A stretch of 64,000 bases of DNA from Alkaliflexus imshenetskii DSM 15055 (GCF_000517065.1 NZ_KI912105.1:49566-113565), one strand, 5' to 3'. Positions 1 to 9,588 are shown, counted from the first letter of the stretch. Notes: a model not told the origin generated them from the letters alone. A program made the numbers and translations.

Positions 1-4
1 TATG

Positions 5-925
5 TTAACGGCGTGCCCTCTGTTCCATTAATAACAACGAATGGTATATGAACTTGTTTACCGGCACATCAAGGCCTGCTTGATGTGCGAGTTTTACCAC
101 CGTTCCATTTTGATATTCCAGCTCCGAAGGCTTCCCTTCCCACACATCTCGGGTCAACGATGACGTGGAACTATGTGGGAACGTATCAATAAAAGCCATG
201 GTTTTATCCACGAAGCCATCTTCGATATACACATTTAAGCGGGATGCAAGTGTGGCAATTTCAGTAAATAGTTGAAACATCATCTCGCGTGTTTCGGGTA
301 ATTCCCTTACTTCACCATAGGTTGAACGTGTCACAGCCAACAAAGCACTTACGCAAATAGCAATGAATTTTTTCCAGAGTTCAGATTGTATGTCGTCGGC
401 CACTTTAGATTTGAAACCAGCATCGTTAAAAGTACGGCACAACTCAGCCACCCGGGTAGTTTTTGAATTATCTGTTTCGCCAAAAACAATGGTAGGCTCC
501 ACGCCAAAATGGCTAATTACACCTTGAGATTCAATTTTGCTGATGATACGGCAGAGACCTGCCAAAACATTCTTCGCAGGTAGATACTCCTTTAGTTCAT
601 CACTTGCCAAAACGCCGTTTTGCAAAGGCAGCACCATTGTATTTTCATCCACAACGGCTTTTAGCTGGGATGCTATGTCTCTAACCTGCCACGCTTTAAC
701 TGCAACCAGAACCAAATCGGCTTTCACATCCACTCCAATAGAAGAAATCACATTTACCGGGTTAAGGTTAAAGTCGCCATTGATACTTTTTACCATCAGT
801 CCGTTTGTACGCATGGCTTCTCCGTGCGCCCCACGTGCCACAAAAGTTACATCGTGGCCTGCCAATGCCAATCGACCACCAAAATAGGCGCCAACGCCTC
901 CTGCTCCAATTACCAATATTTTCAC
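5..925 (-). CDS. panE: 2-dehydropantoate 2-reductase (ketopantoate reductase)
   Basis: Predicted cytosolic NADPH-dependent enzyme reducing 2-dehydropantoate to pantoate for coenzyme A synthesis. The 306-residue protein opens with the Rossmann motif GAGGVGAYFGG (residues 7-17), followed by the family's central LQNGV segment (near residue 100) and an all-helical C-terminal half containing the ELWKKF block, where family members place a catalytic lysine. Length is normal and both ends are complete; the stop codon lies a few bases from the window edge. It starts 25 bp after the photolyase gene on the same strand and may be cotranscribed with it. Some family members act on other 2-oxo acids, so the substrate is assigned by family. 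Confidence 0.9.
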   Translation of the reverse strand: MKILVIGAGGVGAYFGGRLALAGHDVTFVARGAHGEAMRTNGLMVKSINGDFNLNPVNVISSIGVDVKADLVLVAVKAWQVRDIASQLKAVVDENTMVLPLQNGVLASDELKEYLPAKNVLAGLCRIISKIESQGVISHFGVEPTIVFGETDNSKTTRVAELCRTFNDAGFKSKVADDIQSELWKKFIAICVSALLAVTRSTYGEVRELPETREMMFQLFTEIATLASRLNVYIEDGFVDKTMAFIDTFPHSSTSSLTRDVWEGKPSELEYQNGTVVKLAHQAGLDVPVNKFIYHSLLLMEQRARR

Positions 926-950
926 AATCAGTTATATTAAAATTAAACCA

Positions 951-2216
951 TCAGGATAAATCGCACCATTTCGTTCTAAACTCACCATTCAAATCAAACT
1001 TTTCGGCTTGTTTTTTTAGGTTAAAGCGGCGGTTCACTCTGCTATCGGTACCTCTGCCCGACTGATAAGCCCAGTTTCCGTAATTACTGTACACATCATA
1101 ATCAATTAACAGATGCTCAAACCAGGCAGCTCCCCATTGCCAATTCACTTTTAATTCCTTTGCAAGATAGTAAGAAACCAGCATACGGCCCCGGTTACTC
1201 ATAAAACCGGTGGCACGTAATTCATTCATAAGCGCATCTACAATGTCCACACCGGTTTTACCCTGACGCCATCTGTCGAAGGAATCCAAATCGTTATACA
1301 TTGCCGGAGTTGAACTACGCAGCCCACTCAACCAAAAAAGTCGTGCACCATACCGCATTATCAAATATCGGAAATAATCCCGCCAAATAAGTTGCTCCTT
1401 TATTGTTTGCACCGATTGAACAGCCAGTTCGTCATTCAGCAGAAGACCATTCAGGCTTTGCATCACCATCCTGGCCGAAAGCGCGCCATTGGCAAGCCAT
1501 GGCGCCAGATGAGAAGAGAAATGGTCTCCTGAAAGCTGATTGCGTGTTTCAGCATACCTTAAAACTGCGCCACTTTCAATGTAATCCTTCAGATGTTTTA
1601 ATCCGGCCAGCTCTCCCCCTTTAAACTTTATATCATCAGAAGTTAGCGGAATCTCCGACGACATCTGTAACAATTCATCAGGAATAGGTTGAAAAGGTTT
1701 AATACTAAAAATATCAGAACTTGGTCCGGAGAGATTAGCCAACTCCCACACCTTATTCTTAAAAGCAGTGTAGTAAAATGGGGATTTATCAATGGAAAAA
1801 GGTGCATATTGTGGTGTTACCAGCATACTTCCATCAATCAATTGCAACTTTGCAAATGATGCCACACGGTTTTGCAGCAGCAACTCTTCATGCGCATACT
1901 CATTTTGGGCAAAGATGGATTGGGCGTCTAAAAGTCTGTATAATCGCTGAAGAATGGATGTTGTGTCACCTCTAAAAAAGAGAAGTTGCGAACCGTGCGC
2001 CGTTAATCGCCCGGACAGCTCATGCAGTGATTGTAATAAAAACTCATACCGGAACTTACCCATCTTAGAAAATCCCAGTTGATAATTAGTCATCTGGCTA
2101 TCATCCAAAATGTAAACGGCTACAATTGGGCTCCCACTCGCAATGGCTGCTAAAAGCGCAGGGTTGTCGTGAAGGCGGAGATCGTTTCGGAACCAGTAAA
2201 CTATCGGTTTATTCAT
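951..2216 (-). CDS. Cryptochrome/photolyase family protein, probably DASH type
   Basis: FAD-dependent blue-light photolyase or cryptochrome of about 421 residues. The start is placed at MNKPIVYWFRNDLRLHDNPAL, the typical photolyase N-terminus; an in-frame upstream ATG would add 18 unlikely residues. An N-terminal alpha/beta antenna domain is followed by the helical FAD domain, with LIWRDYFRYL near the middle and the block NYGNWAYQSGRGTDSRVNRR followed by FNLKKQ near the C-terminus. Tandem GTDSR and RRFN..KQ are typical of the DASH subgroup, which repairs cyclobutane dimers, best in single-stranded DNA. It lies between ferritin and panE on the same strand. Whether it repairs DNA or signals cannot be told from sequence. 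Confidence 0.9.
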   Translation of the reverse strand: MNKPIVYWFRNDLRLHDNPALLAAIASGSPIVAVYILDDSQMTNYQLGFSKMGKFRYEFLLQSLHELSGRLTAHGSQLLFFRGDTTSILQRLYRLLDAQSIFAQNEYAHEELLLQNRVASFAKLQLIDGSMLVTPQYAPFSIDKSPFYYTAFKNKVWELANLSGPSSDIFSIKPFQPIPDELLQMSSEIPLTSDDIKFKGGELAGLKHLKDYIESGAVLRYAETRNQLSGDHFSSHLAPWLANGALSARMVMQSLNGLLLNDELAVQSVQTIKEQLIWRDYFRYLIMRYGARLFWLSGLRSSTPAMYNDLDSFDRWRQGKTGVDIVDALMNELRATGFMSNRGRMLVSYYLAKELKVNWQWGAAWFEHLLIDYDVYSNYGNWAYQSGRGTDSRVNRRFNLKKQAEKFDLNGEFRTKWCDLS

Positions 2217-2333
2217 TTGAATAGTATGTTTAAATTTATGTGTGCACAACTTAAACAAATAAAAGTCCAACCGGTTTTCAAAAAAAAAGGGAAGAACCGA
2301 AGTCTCCCCTGTACAAAAATAGTTTTACTACAA

Positions 2334-2837
2334 TTACTCCGTTGCAGTGGCTTCGCCCCGCATGGACATAATATCCCGGTCGAAAAGGTAAAGACTTCCC
2401 GAACCAGCAAGTTTCAACTTATCAAGCAACGTCTGAGCAGAAGCCTCCTCTTCAATTTGCTCCTGAACAAACCACTGTATCCAGTTGTGGGTGGTAAAAT
2501 CCTTCTCTTCGAGACACACACCAACAATGTCGTTGATACATTTGCTCACGTACTGTTCATGTTCATACACCTTCTCAAACACAGACTGTACGCTTTCAAA
2601 GTCTGTTGGCGGCTTATCAAAACCAGGAATTATAGCGCGTCCTCCGCGCTCATTCACATAGTCCACAAACTTAAGCATGTGCATACGCTCTTCTTCGGCC
2701 TGAGCAAACAACCACTGGGCTATCCCTGCCAATCCTTTTGTTTCGGCCCAACTGGCCATAGCAAGATATAGGTTAGAAGAGTAACCTTCCTTTTCGATTT
2801 GCTCAACCAAAACTTTTTCAACTTTCTTATTCAACAT
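2334..2837 (-). CDS. ftnA: Ferritin (non-haem iron storage)
   Basis: A 167-residue bacterial ferritin that oxidises Fe(II) and stores it in a 24-subunit shell. The start at MLNKKVEKVL matches the family and leaves a short leader after a good promoter; an upstream in-frame ATG at 2909 would add 24 atypical residues and swallow that promoter. Ferroxidase ligands are visible as E in EKEGYSSNLYLAMASWAE and the pair E..H in AEEERMHMLKF, with further acids in VYEHEQYVSKCIND and QEQIEEE. The protein ends near residue 167, as usual. It is divergent from the biotin carboxylase gene. Confidence 0.93.
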   Translation of the reverse strand: MLNKKVEKVLVEQIEKEGYSSNLYLAMASWAETKGLAGIAQWLFAQAEEERMHMLKFVDYVNERGGRAIIPGFDKPPTDFESVQSVFEKVYEHEQYVSKCINDIVGVCLEEKDFTTHNWIQWFVQEQIEEEASAQTLLDKLKLAGSGSLYLFDRDIMSMRGEATATE

Positions 2838-2861
2838 GGTAATTAGTTTTAGATTAGACAT

Positions 2862-2894
2862 CAAATATAAGGTGAAACCTTGCGAAAGGTTCAA
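2862..2894 (-). promoter_or_regulatory. Bacteroidota-type promoter for ferritin
   Basis: On the minus strand a perfect -7 element TATATTTG (2862-2869; consensus TANNTTTG) is preceded by TTG (2892-2894) after 22 bases, slightly more than the usual 19-21. It sits about 25 bp upstream of the ferritin start. No obvious iron-regulator operator is visible. Confidence 0.5.
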
Positions 2895-3069
2895 TCCAAT
2901 TAATACCAACTGCGTAATTTGGAATTATTCTATTTAAGAAACCTTTTTACAAACAAATTGTTAATAAAAATGCAATTGCGTTAACAAAAACAACCTCCCA
3001 AAAATGCTTTACTCCTGAAAGATGATAAACAGGATAAGATGAGAGTTAAACTGGCCAAAACCAAGTGTA

Positions 3070-4581
3070 ATGATAAAGAAAATTCTGATAGCAAACCGTG
3101 GCGAAATAGCCGTACGCATCATCCGTTCCTGCCGGGAAATGGGCATACTGAGCGTAGCCGTTTATTCCGATGCAGACCGTTCAGCAATGCATGTAAGATA
3201 TGCAGATGAAGCCTACCGCCTCGGCGCGGCACCATCGAGTGAGAGCTACCTGAACATATCTGCAATTTTAAATGCCGCTAAAAAAGCAAAAGCCGATGCC
3301 ATACACCCGGGGTACGGATTTTTATCAGAAAACGCTGAATTTGCCACCAAAGTAAAAGCGGCCGGGCTCATTTTCATTGGGCCATCGCCATACTCCATTA
3401 CAGCCATGGGCGATAAAATGCGCGCCCGCGAGCTCATGAAAAAGGCCAATGTACCAATTGTGCCGGGGTCGGGTGCGTTGTCAGATTCAGAGGCGGAAAT
3501 ATACTCGATGGCAGAAGAGATTGGTTACCCTGTAATGATAAAAGCCTCAGCAGGAGGAGGCGGTAAAGGGATGCGACTTGTGCATTCGGCTAAAGAGCTG
3601 ATAGCCTCGGTGAAGCTGGCAAAATCAGAAGCAATAACAGCATTTGGCAACGATGCCGTATACCTCGAAAAATATCTCCTTGAACCACATCATATTGAAT
3701 TTCAGATATTGGCAGACAACCACGGAAACGTGGTACATCTATATGAACGGGAATGCAGCGTTCAGCGACGCCACCAAAAGGTAGTGGAAGAAACTCCTTC
3801 GCCATTCATAACAGATACTATACGCCAGGAGATGGCTCTACATGCCATTTCAGCAGCCAAATCAGTCAACTACTCGGGCGCAGGAACCATTGAGTTTCTG
3901 ATGGATAAGAACCACAACTTCTATTTTCTGGAGATGAACACACGCCTACAGGTTGAGCACCCTATTACCGAAAGAGTCACAGGTGTTGACCTTGTAAAAG
4001 CACAGATTAAAGTTGCCATGAATGAGCCGCTTGATCTTATCCAGGAAGATATTCAGCAACGGGGCCATTCCATTGAGTGCCGCATCTATGCCGAAGACCC
4101 TGGCAACGGATTCAGACCCAGTCCGGGACTGATAAAACAAATCACCGAACCATTGGGATTGGGAGTAAGAACGGATGGCTATGTGTACGAAGGTTACGAA
4201 ATACCGGTATATTATGATCCCCTTATATCCAAACTCATTATATGGGCACCAACCAGAAAAGAAGCCATCGACCGCATGAAAAGAGCTTTGTTTGAATATA
4301 AAATTACCGGAATTAAAACCAACATTTCGTTTGTGCAGCGCATTATGGAGGCTCCTGCATTTGTTGAAGGAAACTATAACACCCATTTTATTGATGAGCA
4401 CATTGACGAACTGCTTCAGGGCGACCAAAAATGCGAACAACGTGAAGATATTGCCATGATTATAGCTTATCTGGACTATCAAAACAAACAACACAAAAGA
4501 ATGGACTTTCACAAAGATGCCTCCTCAAAATCATCAAACTGGAAAAACTTTGGAAGACTATTCAGACATAATCCCTATTGA
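3070..4581 (+). CDS. accC: Acetyl/propionyl-CoA carboxylase, biotin carboxylase subunit
   Basis: Biotin carboxylase of 503 residues: ATP-dependent carboxylation of the biotin carried by its partner, the first half-reaction of acyl-CoA carboxylase. It starts with the family N-terminus IKKILIANRGEIAVRIIR, has the ATP-grasp glycine loop KASAGGGGKGMRLV, the EKYL and ERECSVQRRHQK segments, and the carboxylase signature EMNTRLQVEHP..E. The C-terminal extension of about 50 residues beyond the core is charged and low in complexity. The biotin carrier gene follows after 45 bp, so the two form an operon. No carboxyltransferase subunit is present in the window, so the acyl substrate (acetyl, propionyl or methylcrotonyl) is undetermined. 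Confidence 0.92.
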   Translation: MIKKILIANRGEIAVRIIRSCREMGILSVAVYSDADRSAMHVRYADEAYRLGAAPSSESYLNISAILNAAKKAKADAIHPGYGFLSENAEFATKVKAAGLIFIGPSPYSITAMGDKMRARELMKKANVPIVPGSGALSDSEAEIYSMAEEIGYPVMIKASAGGGGKGMRLVHSAKELIASVKLAKSEAITAFGNDAVYLEKYLLEPHHIEFQILADNHGNVVHLYERECSVQRRHQKVVEETPSPFITDTIRQEMALHAISAAKSVNYSGAGTIEFLMDKNHNFYFLEMNTRLQVEHPITERVTGVDLVKAQIKVAMNEPLDLIQEDIQQRGHSIECRIYAEDPGNGFRPSPGLIKQITEPLGLGVRTDGYVYEGYEIPVYYDPLISKLIIWAPTRKEAIDRMKRALFEYKITGIKTNISFVQRIMEAPAFVEGNYNTHFIDEHIDELLQGDQKCEQREDIAMIIAYLDYQNKQHKRMDFHKDASSKSSNWKNFGRLFRHNPY

Positions 4582-4626
4582 GTTGGCAACAAAATCATCC
4601 ACACGTGAAATTAAAAGAGTTAAACC

Positions 4627-5127
4627 ATGAAGATGATAGTTAAAAGCGGTGATAAAACAAAAACCGTTAAAGTACTTAAAAAAGAAGGCGATTTATTTAC
4701 CATTGCGCTGGATGACAAAACATATACACTCGATATTGTAAAAGTTGAACATGCCGTTTACTCCATTCTTCATAACGGACTGAGCATCAATATGGAGATG
4801 ATTGAGGGTGATACACGAGGAGCATACAAAGTAAACACGCTACACAACTATTTTGAAGTCTCCGTTGAACCAGCAATAACAATTCAGGGTAACGGAAGCA
4901 GAAAGAAACAAACCCACCAATTGGTAAAAGCCCCAATGCCTGGCAAAATTGTTAAAGTAAAGGTGGCTCCGGGCGACATAGTAGAAGCCGGAACGCCTTT
5001 GGTAGTGCTATCAGCTATGAAGATGGAGAATGAAATTTACAGCACAGCTTCGGGTACAGTGCTTAAAGTGGCAGTGAAAGAAGATGACCTGGTGCGTGAT
5101 GGTCAAATGCTTGTGGATATCGGATAA
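4627..5127 (+). CDS. Biotin carboxyl carrier protein (biotinyl domain)
   Basis: A 166-residue biotin carrier. The C-terminal ~70 residues form a biotinyl/lipoyl domain: KAPMPGKIVKVKVAPGDIVEAGTPLVVLSAMKMENE, with the biotinylated lysine in AMKM at about residue 132. The first ~90 residues form a small beta-rich domain as found in propionyl-CoA carboxylase or oxaloacetate decarboxylase carriers, unlike the Ala/Pro-rich linker of classical AccB. The protein accepts carboxyl groups from the upstream carboxylase and needs a separate carboxyltransferase, not present here. No further gene follows on this strand for over 1.3 kb, so the operon ends here. Confidence 0.9.
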   Translation: MKMIVKSGDKTKTVKVLKKEGDLFTIALDDKTYTLDIVKVEHAVYSILHNGLSINMEMIEGDTRGAYKVNTLHNYFEVSVEPAITIQGNGSRKKQTHQLVKAPMPGKIVKVKVAPGDIVEAGTPLVVLSAMKMENEIYSTASGTVLKVAVKEDDLVRDGQMLVDIG

Positions 5128-5382
5128 CACTAATTCGATATCAGTTTGATGAGAAATAAATTAACTGTTTAAGACTAACTTAATAAACAGGACATAGACA
5201 CGAAGACCATAAGATTTTAGACAGATAAAGTATTTCAGAAAGATGATTAGATTGATCTTATTTTTGTTCTATCTCGTCTATTGGTCTAAATGTCTTATCC
5301 CGCATTACGGGACTTCGCTTTGCTCTGCATCTAATAGTCTAGAAATATTCAAAGCAGCCTCAAAATATCTGATAAGCAAAAC

Positions 5383-6243
5383 CTATTTGCTTATTACACC
5401 ATTCTCATCAAACAGTTTGGGACAAAATTCGCCGCCGTCCCAATGCCAGAGATGACGATAGCCGGCATTCAGTAGCATGCCAGCCACTTCGGAGAATCCA
5501 CTTAAAAGTGCATCAGGATGATGTGCATCACTATTAATGGTAACTCTTACATTGTTGTCAAACATCCATTTGAAATGTGACACCGATGGAAAAGTCATTT
5601 CGGTTTTGGAAAAATATTTGGTATTGATCTCCACCACCACCTCTCTTTGAGCCGCGATCTTAAGGGTTTCATAAACCAAATCGCGATACCACTTCGCATT
5701 TTCATCAAAATGTGGTGAGACCACGTTATGCATCCTTATTTTATCCATGTGTCCGAGTATCTCGGGCGGCTGCGTGGTTAACATTTCATTTTGCAAATAA
5801 AAATAGCGTGTAACAGCTGCCTGCACATCACCGTTAAAAATCTCATTTACCCCTTTCACAAATTCACTGTTGTTATTGTCGATAGACCAACGTGTGCCAT
5901 CATCAAATGCATCCACAAAATGCACAGAACCTACCACATAATCTAGCTTTGAATCAAAAATGAGCTGACTCCCGGGACCAATTACACCCGGAATAAAATC
6001 AACCTCAAGGGATTTTAGAACAATGAGCCCATTGCCATTGTTTTGCTTTAGTCCTTCAATATCATCGAGATAGACAGGCAACTTACTGGCAGGCATGTTC
6101 CATGATGTTGGAAAGGGAACCGGCGCATGACAAGAAAATCCTATCACTCGCATTCTTTTATCCATTGCAGAACGAATGTAGTCTTCCGGTGTTTCTTTTC
6201 CATCACAATAATGGCAATGCCCATGATAGTTACTCCAACTCAT
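5383..6243 (-). CDS. PHP-domain phosphatase, histidinol-phosphatase (HisK)-like
   Basis: A 286-residue PHP-superfamily metallophosphoesterase. The N-terminal metal-binding motif is HGHCHYCDG (residues 6-14), followed by FSCHAPVPFP, then EVDFIPG, VVGSVHFVD, LGHMDKIR, VVEINTKYF and the C-terminal INSDAHHPD, which together give the trinuclear metal site of the HisK-type family. Family members hydrolyse histidinol phosphate in histidine synthesis; isolated genes without his neighbours may act on other phosphates. It stands alone between two plus-strand genes. Length is normal and no frameshift is seen. Confidence 0.85.
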   Translation of the reverse strand: MSWSNYHGHCHYCDGKETPEDYIRSAMDKRMRVIGFSCHAPVPFPTSWNMPASKLPVYLDDIEGLKQNNGNGLIVLKSLEVDFIPGVIGPGSQLIFDSKLDYVVGSVHFVDAFDDGTRWSIDNNNSEFVKGVNEIFNGDVQAAVTRYFYLQNEMLTTQPPEILGHMDKIRMHNVVSPHFDENAKWYRDLVYETLKIAAQREVVVEINTKYFSKTEMTFPSVSHFKWMFDNNVRVTINSDAHHPDALLSGFSEVAGMLLNAGYRHLWHWDGGEFCPKLFDENGVISK

Positions 6244-6526
6244 AGCTATTTTCTTGTCAATTATTCAAACACATTTACAAAAGAGCCCAACAAACCCTAC
6301 GCTCAAAAATAACCCAATTAATCCAATCCATGAAACCGCTCCTAAATAATATTACCTCTAAAGCGAACCGAATTTTGGATTACGTATTCAACCTTTGACA
6401 TATAACAATCAAACGAAGAAAAAGATAAAAATGATTGAATGGAATATTAAGTGGTGCACACGCAACAGATAACTAGATGAAAGATTCAATAAGATTGCCT
6501 ATTTTTGCAAACTCAAAAAAAAGACC

Positions 6527-8104
6527 ATGACATTTAAAGAAGAGATAAAAAGGAGACGTACGTTTGGAATTATAAGTCACCCCGATGCCGGAAAAACCAC
6601 ACTTACAGAAAAGTTGCTTCTGTTTGGTGGTGCAATTCACGTGGCGGGGGCTGTTAAGTCTAACAAAATAAAGAAAACGGCGACCTCCGACTTCATGGAA
6701 ATTGAGAAGCAGAGAGGAATATCGGTGGCTACCTCGGTCATGGGTTTTGATTATAACGGCTATAAGGTAAATATTCTGGATACCCCGGGTCACCAGGATT
6801 TTGCGGAAGATACTTACCGAACACTCACAGCAGTAGACAGTGTGATTATTGTGGTTGATGCGGCCAAAGGCGTAGAAACACAAACGCGCAAACTCATGGA
6901 AGTTTGCCGTATGCGTCACACGCCGGTAATTGTATTCATCAATAAGTTAGACCGCCCCGGCAAGGACCCTTTTGAGCTGCTCGATGAAGTGGAGGAGGAG
7001 CTAAAAATAAAGGTGCGTCCGCTGGCCTGGCCAATGGGCAGTGGTGACCAGTTCCAAGGGGTGTACAATATATTTGAAGAGAGCCTATACCTGTTTACGC
7101 CAAACAAACAAACACTCGAAGATGGTATCGAGATAAAGGACATACATGATCCCCAACTTGAAGAGTTTGTGACACCACGTGCCGCCTCAACCCTTCGAGA
7201 AGAGCTGGAGCTCATCGATGGTGTTTATCCCGAATTTGAGCATGAGGCGTACTTAAAAGGCACGCTGGCTCCGGTGTTTTTTGGAAGTGCATTAAACAAC
7301 TTCGGAGTTCGTGAGTTGCTTCATGCATTCCTGAAACTTGCCCCTTCACCCCGCCCCTCAATCACCGATAAGCGCGTGGTTGAGCCAGAAGAAGAAGCCT
7401 TTACGGGATTTGTGTTTAAAATTCACGCCAACATGGATCCCAACCACCGCAACCGTTTGGCGTTTGTAAAAATATGCTCCGGACATTTTCAAAGAAATAC
7501 AAACTATATGCATGTGGGACTAAAAAAACAGATGAAGTTCAGCAGTCCAACAGCATTTATGGCCGAAAAGAAATCCATTATCGATGAAGCATTTCCAGGA
7601 GACATCGTTGGCATACCCGATTCTGGCAACTTTAAAATTGGCGATACACTCACCGAAGGCGAGATATTAAACTTTAAAGGTTTGCCAAGCTTTTCGCCGG
7701 AACTGTTCCGCTACATTGAAAATGCAGACCCAATGAAATCCAAACAGTTGGCAAAAGGCATTGATCAGTTGATGGACGAAGGTGTGGCTCAGCTTTTTGT
7801 GAGTCAGTTTAACGGACGTAAGATCATTGGTACAGTTGGCGCATTGCAGTTTGAGGTTATTCAGTACCGTTTGCTACATGAATATAGTGCCTCATGCCGT
7901 TACGAACCCATCAATCTGTACAAAGCATGTTGGATAAAGTCAAATGACAAAGCCGAGTTGGAGGATTTCAAAAAACGCAAGAATCAATATATGGCTAAAG
8001 ATAAATATGGCCGTGACGTATTTCTGGCAGATTCATCCTACATGCTGCAAATGGCACAGGAGAGTTTTAAAAAACTTGAGTTTCATTTTACGTCTGAATT
8101 CTAA
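6527..8104 (+). CDS. prfC: Peptide chain release factor 3
   Basis: A 525-residue translational GTPase that removes RF1/RF2 from the ribosome after termination. The G domain carries G1 [13 protein letters not shown] (residues 17-29), the switch region [13 protein letters not shown]3 [14 protein letters not shown] and G4 NKLDRPG. The RF3-specific second and third domains follow, with [13 protein letters not shown] and a C-terminal MLQMAQE helix. A -7-like TATTTTTG (6500-6507) lies 20 bp upstream of the start, although no matching -33 element is visible. It is monocistronic by spacing. The assignment over EF-G or LepA rests on length and the RF3-type C-terminus. Confidence 0.95.
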   Translation: MTFKEEIKRRRTFGIISHPDAGKTTLTEKLLLFGGAIHVAGAVKSNKIKKTATSDFMEIEKQRGISVATSVMGFDYNGYKVNILDTPGHQDFAEDTYRTLTAVDSVIIVVDAAKGVETQTRKLMEVCRMRHTPVIVFINKLDRPGKDPFELLDEVEEELKIKVRPLAWPMGSGDQFQGVYNIFEESLYLFTPNKQTLEDGIEIKDIHDPQLEEFVTPRAASTLREELELIDGVYPEFEHEAYLKGTLAPVFFGSALNNFGVRELLHAFLKLAPSPRPSITDKRVVEPEEEAFTGFVFKIHANMDPNHRNRLAFVKICSGHFQRNTNYMHVGLKKQMKFSSPTAFMAEKKSIIDEAFPGDIVGIPDSGNFKIGDTLTEGEILNFKGLPSFSPELFRYIENADPMKSKQLAKGIDQLMDEGVAQLFVSQFNGRKIIGTVGALQFEVIQYRLLHEYSASCRYEPINLYKACWIKSNDKAELEDFKKRKNQYMAKDKYGRDVFLADSSYMLQMAQESFKKLEFHFTSEF

Positions 8105-8261
8105 AGCAAGCGCTTATAACTTTTGATTTTCTCCGCTATTAACGGTAAATTTGATTTTCATTAGCAGGCGATTCCGTAAACCACCAATATCTTAGCTTTT
8201 AAGGGTTTTCATGAAGAAAATCCGGGGGAATTGCATTTTTAAAAATCAACAGAGAGACACC

Positions 8262-8654
8262 ATGAGCACCAATACAATTGAAGAAGGATTGCGCCTCACC
8301 CTTGAAAAGCGGGTGGAAAATGAAGAATTGGCAAAAAACATAGGCACCTCCAGGGTTTCAGTTTTGGCCACCTCATCGTTAATCCTGTTTATGGAGAAGG
8401 CTGTATCGATGCTTATAGAGCCGTATCTGGAAGAGGGAACAGAAACTGTCAGTTCCGAAATCAACATCAAACACTTTAAGCCGGTTGGCGAGGGCGTATT
8501 GATAAGATGCCTTGTACATCTGAAATTTATCGAGAAGAATAAGTTGTTTTTTGATGTGGTGATTTTGGATGAGAACCATGAAGAGGTTGCCATTGGTGCG
8601 CACAGCCGATACATTGTTCAATTGGAGAAATTTAACAAGCTTATTGAGCGTTAA
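8262..8654 (+). CDS. Hotdog-fold thioesterase, fluoroacetyl-CoA-thioesterase-like
   Basis: A 130-residue single hotdog-fold protein, probably an acyl-CoA thioesterase. The start at MSTNTIEEGLRL is chosen because family members begin close to this and the extra 17 codons from an upstream ATG look like leader sequence. Typical features are SRVSVLATSSLILFMEKA, a long helix packed in the sheet, followed by the beta strands TVSSEINIKHFKPVGEGVLIRC and ENHEEVAIGAHSRYIV. The GxxxR/H-containing strand near the end is typical of the FlK-like group. It is followed after 14 bp by a membrane protein gene. The substrate is unknown. Confidence 0.75.
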   Translation: MSTNTIEEGLRLTLEKRVENEELAKNIGTSRVSVLATSSLILFMEKAVSMLIEPYLEEGTETVSSEINIKHFKPVGEGVLIRCLVHLKFIEKNKLFFDVVILDENHEEVAIGAHSRYIVQLEKFNKLIER

Positions 8655-8668
8655 CATACGTTTGGGTT

Positions 8669-9250
8669 ATGGATTTTTTGGATACATTCTGGATTACCTG
8701 GATATTTATTCCCCTGATGATTTTTTTCGCCAGGGTTTCGGATGTTACAATCGGAACTCTTAGAATCGTTTTTGTATCAAAAGGTTTTAAGTTTCTCGCA
8801 CCCATACTGGGCTTTTTCGAAGTGTTTATATGGCTTTTAGCCATGAGCAAGATATTCCAGAACCTCGACAACTGGCTCTATTATGTAGCCTACTCGGCAG
8901 GCTTTGCAGTTGGAAATTATATTGGATTGCTTATTGAAGAGCGATTGGCACTTGGTTTTGTGAATCTTCGAATCATAACGCTTGCCTCTGGCGATGCACT
9001 CATAAAACGGTTGTCGACCGAAGGTTTTGGTGTGACCACTACAGAGGCAATGGGCACACGTGGACGTGTGAATGTGATTTACTGCGTCATCAAGCGCAGT
9101 GACTATAAACATGTAGCAAAGATAATTCTTGAATACAACCCAAAAGCATTTTATACCATTGAAGACATCCGGTTTGCCAATCAGGGTGTATTCCCTATCA
9201 GATCGATGATGCGTGGCTATGGAAACTTTCCGTGGCGCAAAGGAAAATAG
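8669..9250 (+). CDS. DUF2179 / UPF0316-type membrane protein
   Basis: A 193-residue protein with about three N-terminal membrane segments (LDTFWITWIFIPLMIFFARVS, FKFLAPILGFFEVFIWLLA, LYYVAYSAGFAVGNYIGLLIE) and a soluble C-terminal domain of about 90 residues with the DUF2179 pattern GFGVTTTEAMGTRGRVNVIYCVIKR and FYTIEDIRFANQGVFP. The segment DVTIGTLRIVFVSKG matches the UPF0316 N-terminus. The function of this family is unknown; the soluble domain resembles small nucleotide-sensing modules. It is spaced 14 bp behind the thioesterase gene and probably cotranscribed. No signal peptide. Confidence 0.85.
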   Translation: MDFLDTFWITWIFIPLMIFFARVSDVTIGTLRIVFVSKGFKFLAPILGFFEVFIWLLAMSKIFQNLDNWLYYVAYSAGFAVGNYIGLLIEERLALGFVNLRIITLASGDALIKRLSTEGFGVTTTEAMGTRGRVNVIYCVIKRSDYKHVAKIILEYNPKAFYTIEDIRFANQGVFPIRSMMRGYGNFPWRKGK

Positions 9251-9284
9251 CAATGCACAGGTGGTGATTGCATCCGTTTTTCCC

Positions 9285-9315
9285 TTGCAGAAACCCTTAT
9301 AAACGGCTATATTTG
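9285..9315 (+). promoter_or_regulatory. Bacteroidota-type promoter of a structured RNA
   Basis: TTG at 9285-9287, a 20-base spacer and a perfect -7 element TATATTTG at 9308-9315 match TTTG-N19-21-TANNTTTG with one mismatch. No protein gene follows, only the structured region and a terminator, so this is probably the promoter of the RNA. Confidence 0.6.
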
Positions 9316-9321
9316 TAGTAA

Positions 9322-9523
9322 GATCATTGACATAAAAGAAACCGCATCAGCTGCTAGTTATTGTTAAACTCAACACTATCAACATACCGAGTAAGCTATT
9401 TGTTTCAAGGACAGGCCTCACCTTCGGGTTATCTTCGTGATACGGAGGATCTTCGCGAAGCAGGTGCACTCAAATTCCTGTTCTATAGGAGTTTAATTAG
9501 ACTCAGTTGATGCGGCTCCCATC
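9322..9523 (+). ncRNA. ssrS: Structured ncRNA, candidate 6S RNA
   Basis: An intergenic transcription unit with its own promoter and terminator and no ORF. The predicted RNA is a long rod of nested stems: 9342-9353 with 9504-9515 (12 bp, one G-U), 9364-9371 with 9489-9496 (8 bp), and 9408-9415 with 9477-9484 (8 bp), with a large internal bubble and an apical hairpin region that includes CACCT/AGGTG pairing and the palindrome CTTCGCGAAG. Size (about 200 nt) and the single rod with a central bubble are what is known of 6S RNA, which binds RNA polymerase in stationary phase. Identity is inferred from shape and not from recognised primary sequence; another sRNA class is possible. Confidence 0.5.
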
Positions 9524-9526
9524 ATA

Positions 9527-9559
9527 AAAGCAGCCTTTCTCACGGAGGGCTGCTTTTTA
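9527..9559 (+). terminator. Rho-independent terminator
   Basis: Stem AAAGCAGCC pairs with GGGCTGCTTT (allowing a bulge) around the loop TTTCTCACGGA and runs into a T tract. It ends the upstream ncRNA unit and separates it from the convergent minus-strand gene. Confidence 0.8.
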
Positions 9560-9588
9560 TTTGCAGTAAAATTCATCCATCCCAAATT

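Noticed and set aside
2213..2410. Minus-strand ORF between ferritin and photolyase
   Set aside because: It overlaps the ferritin 3' end in another frame and lacks any domain or start signal.
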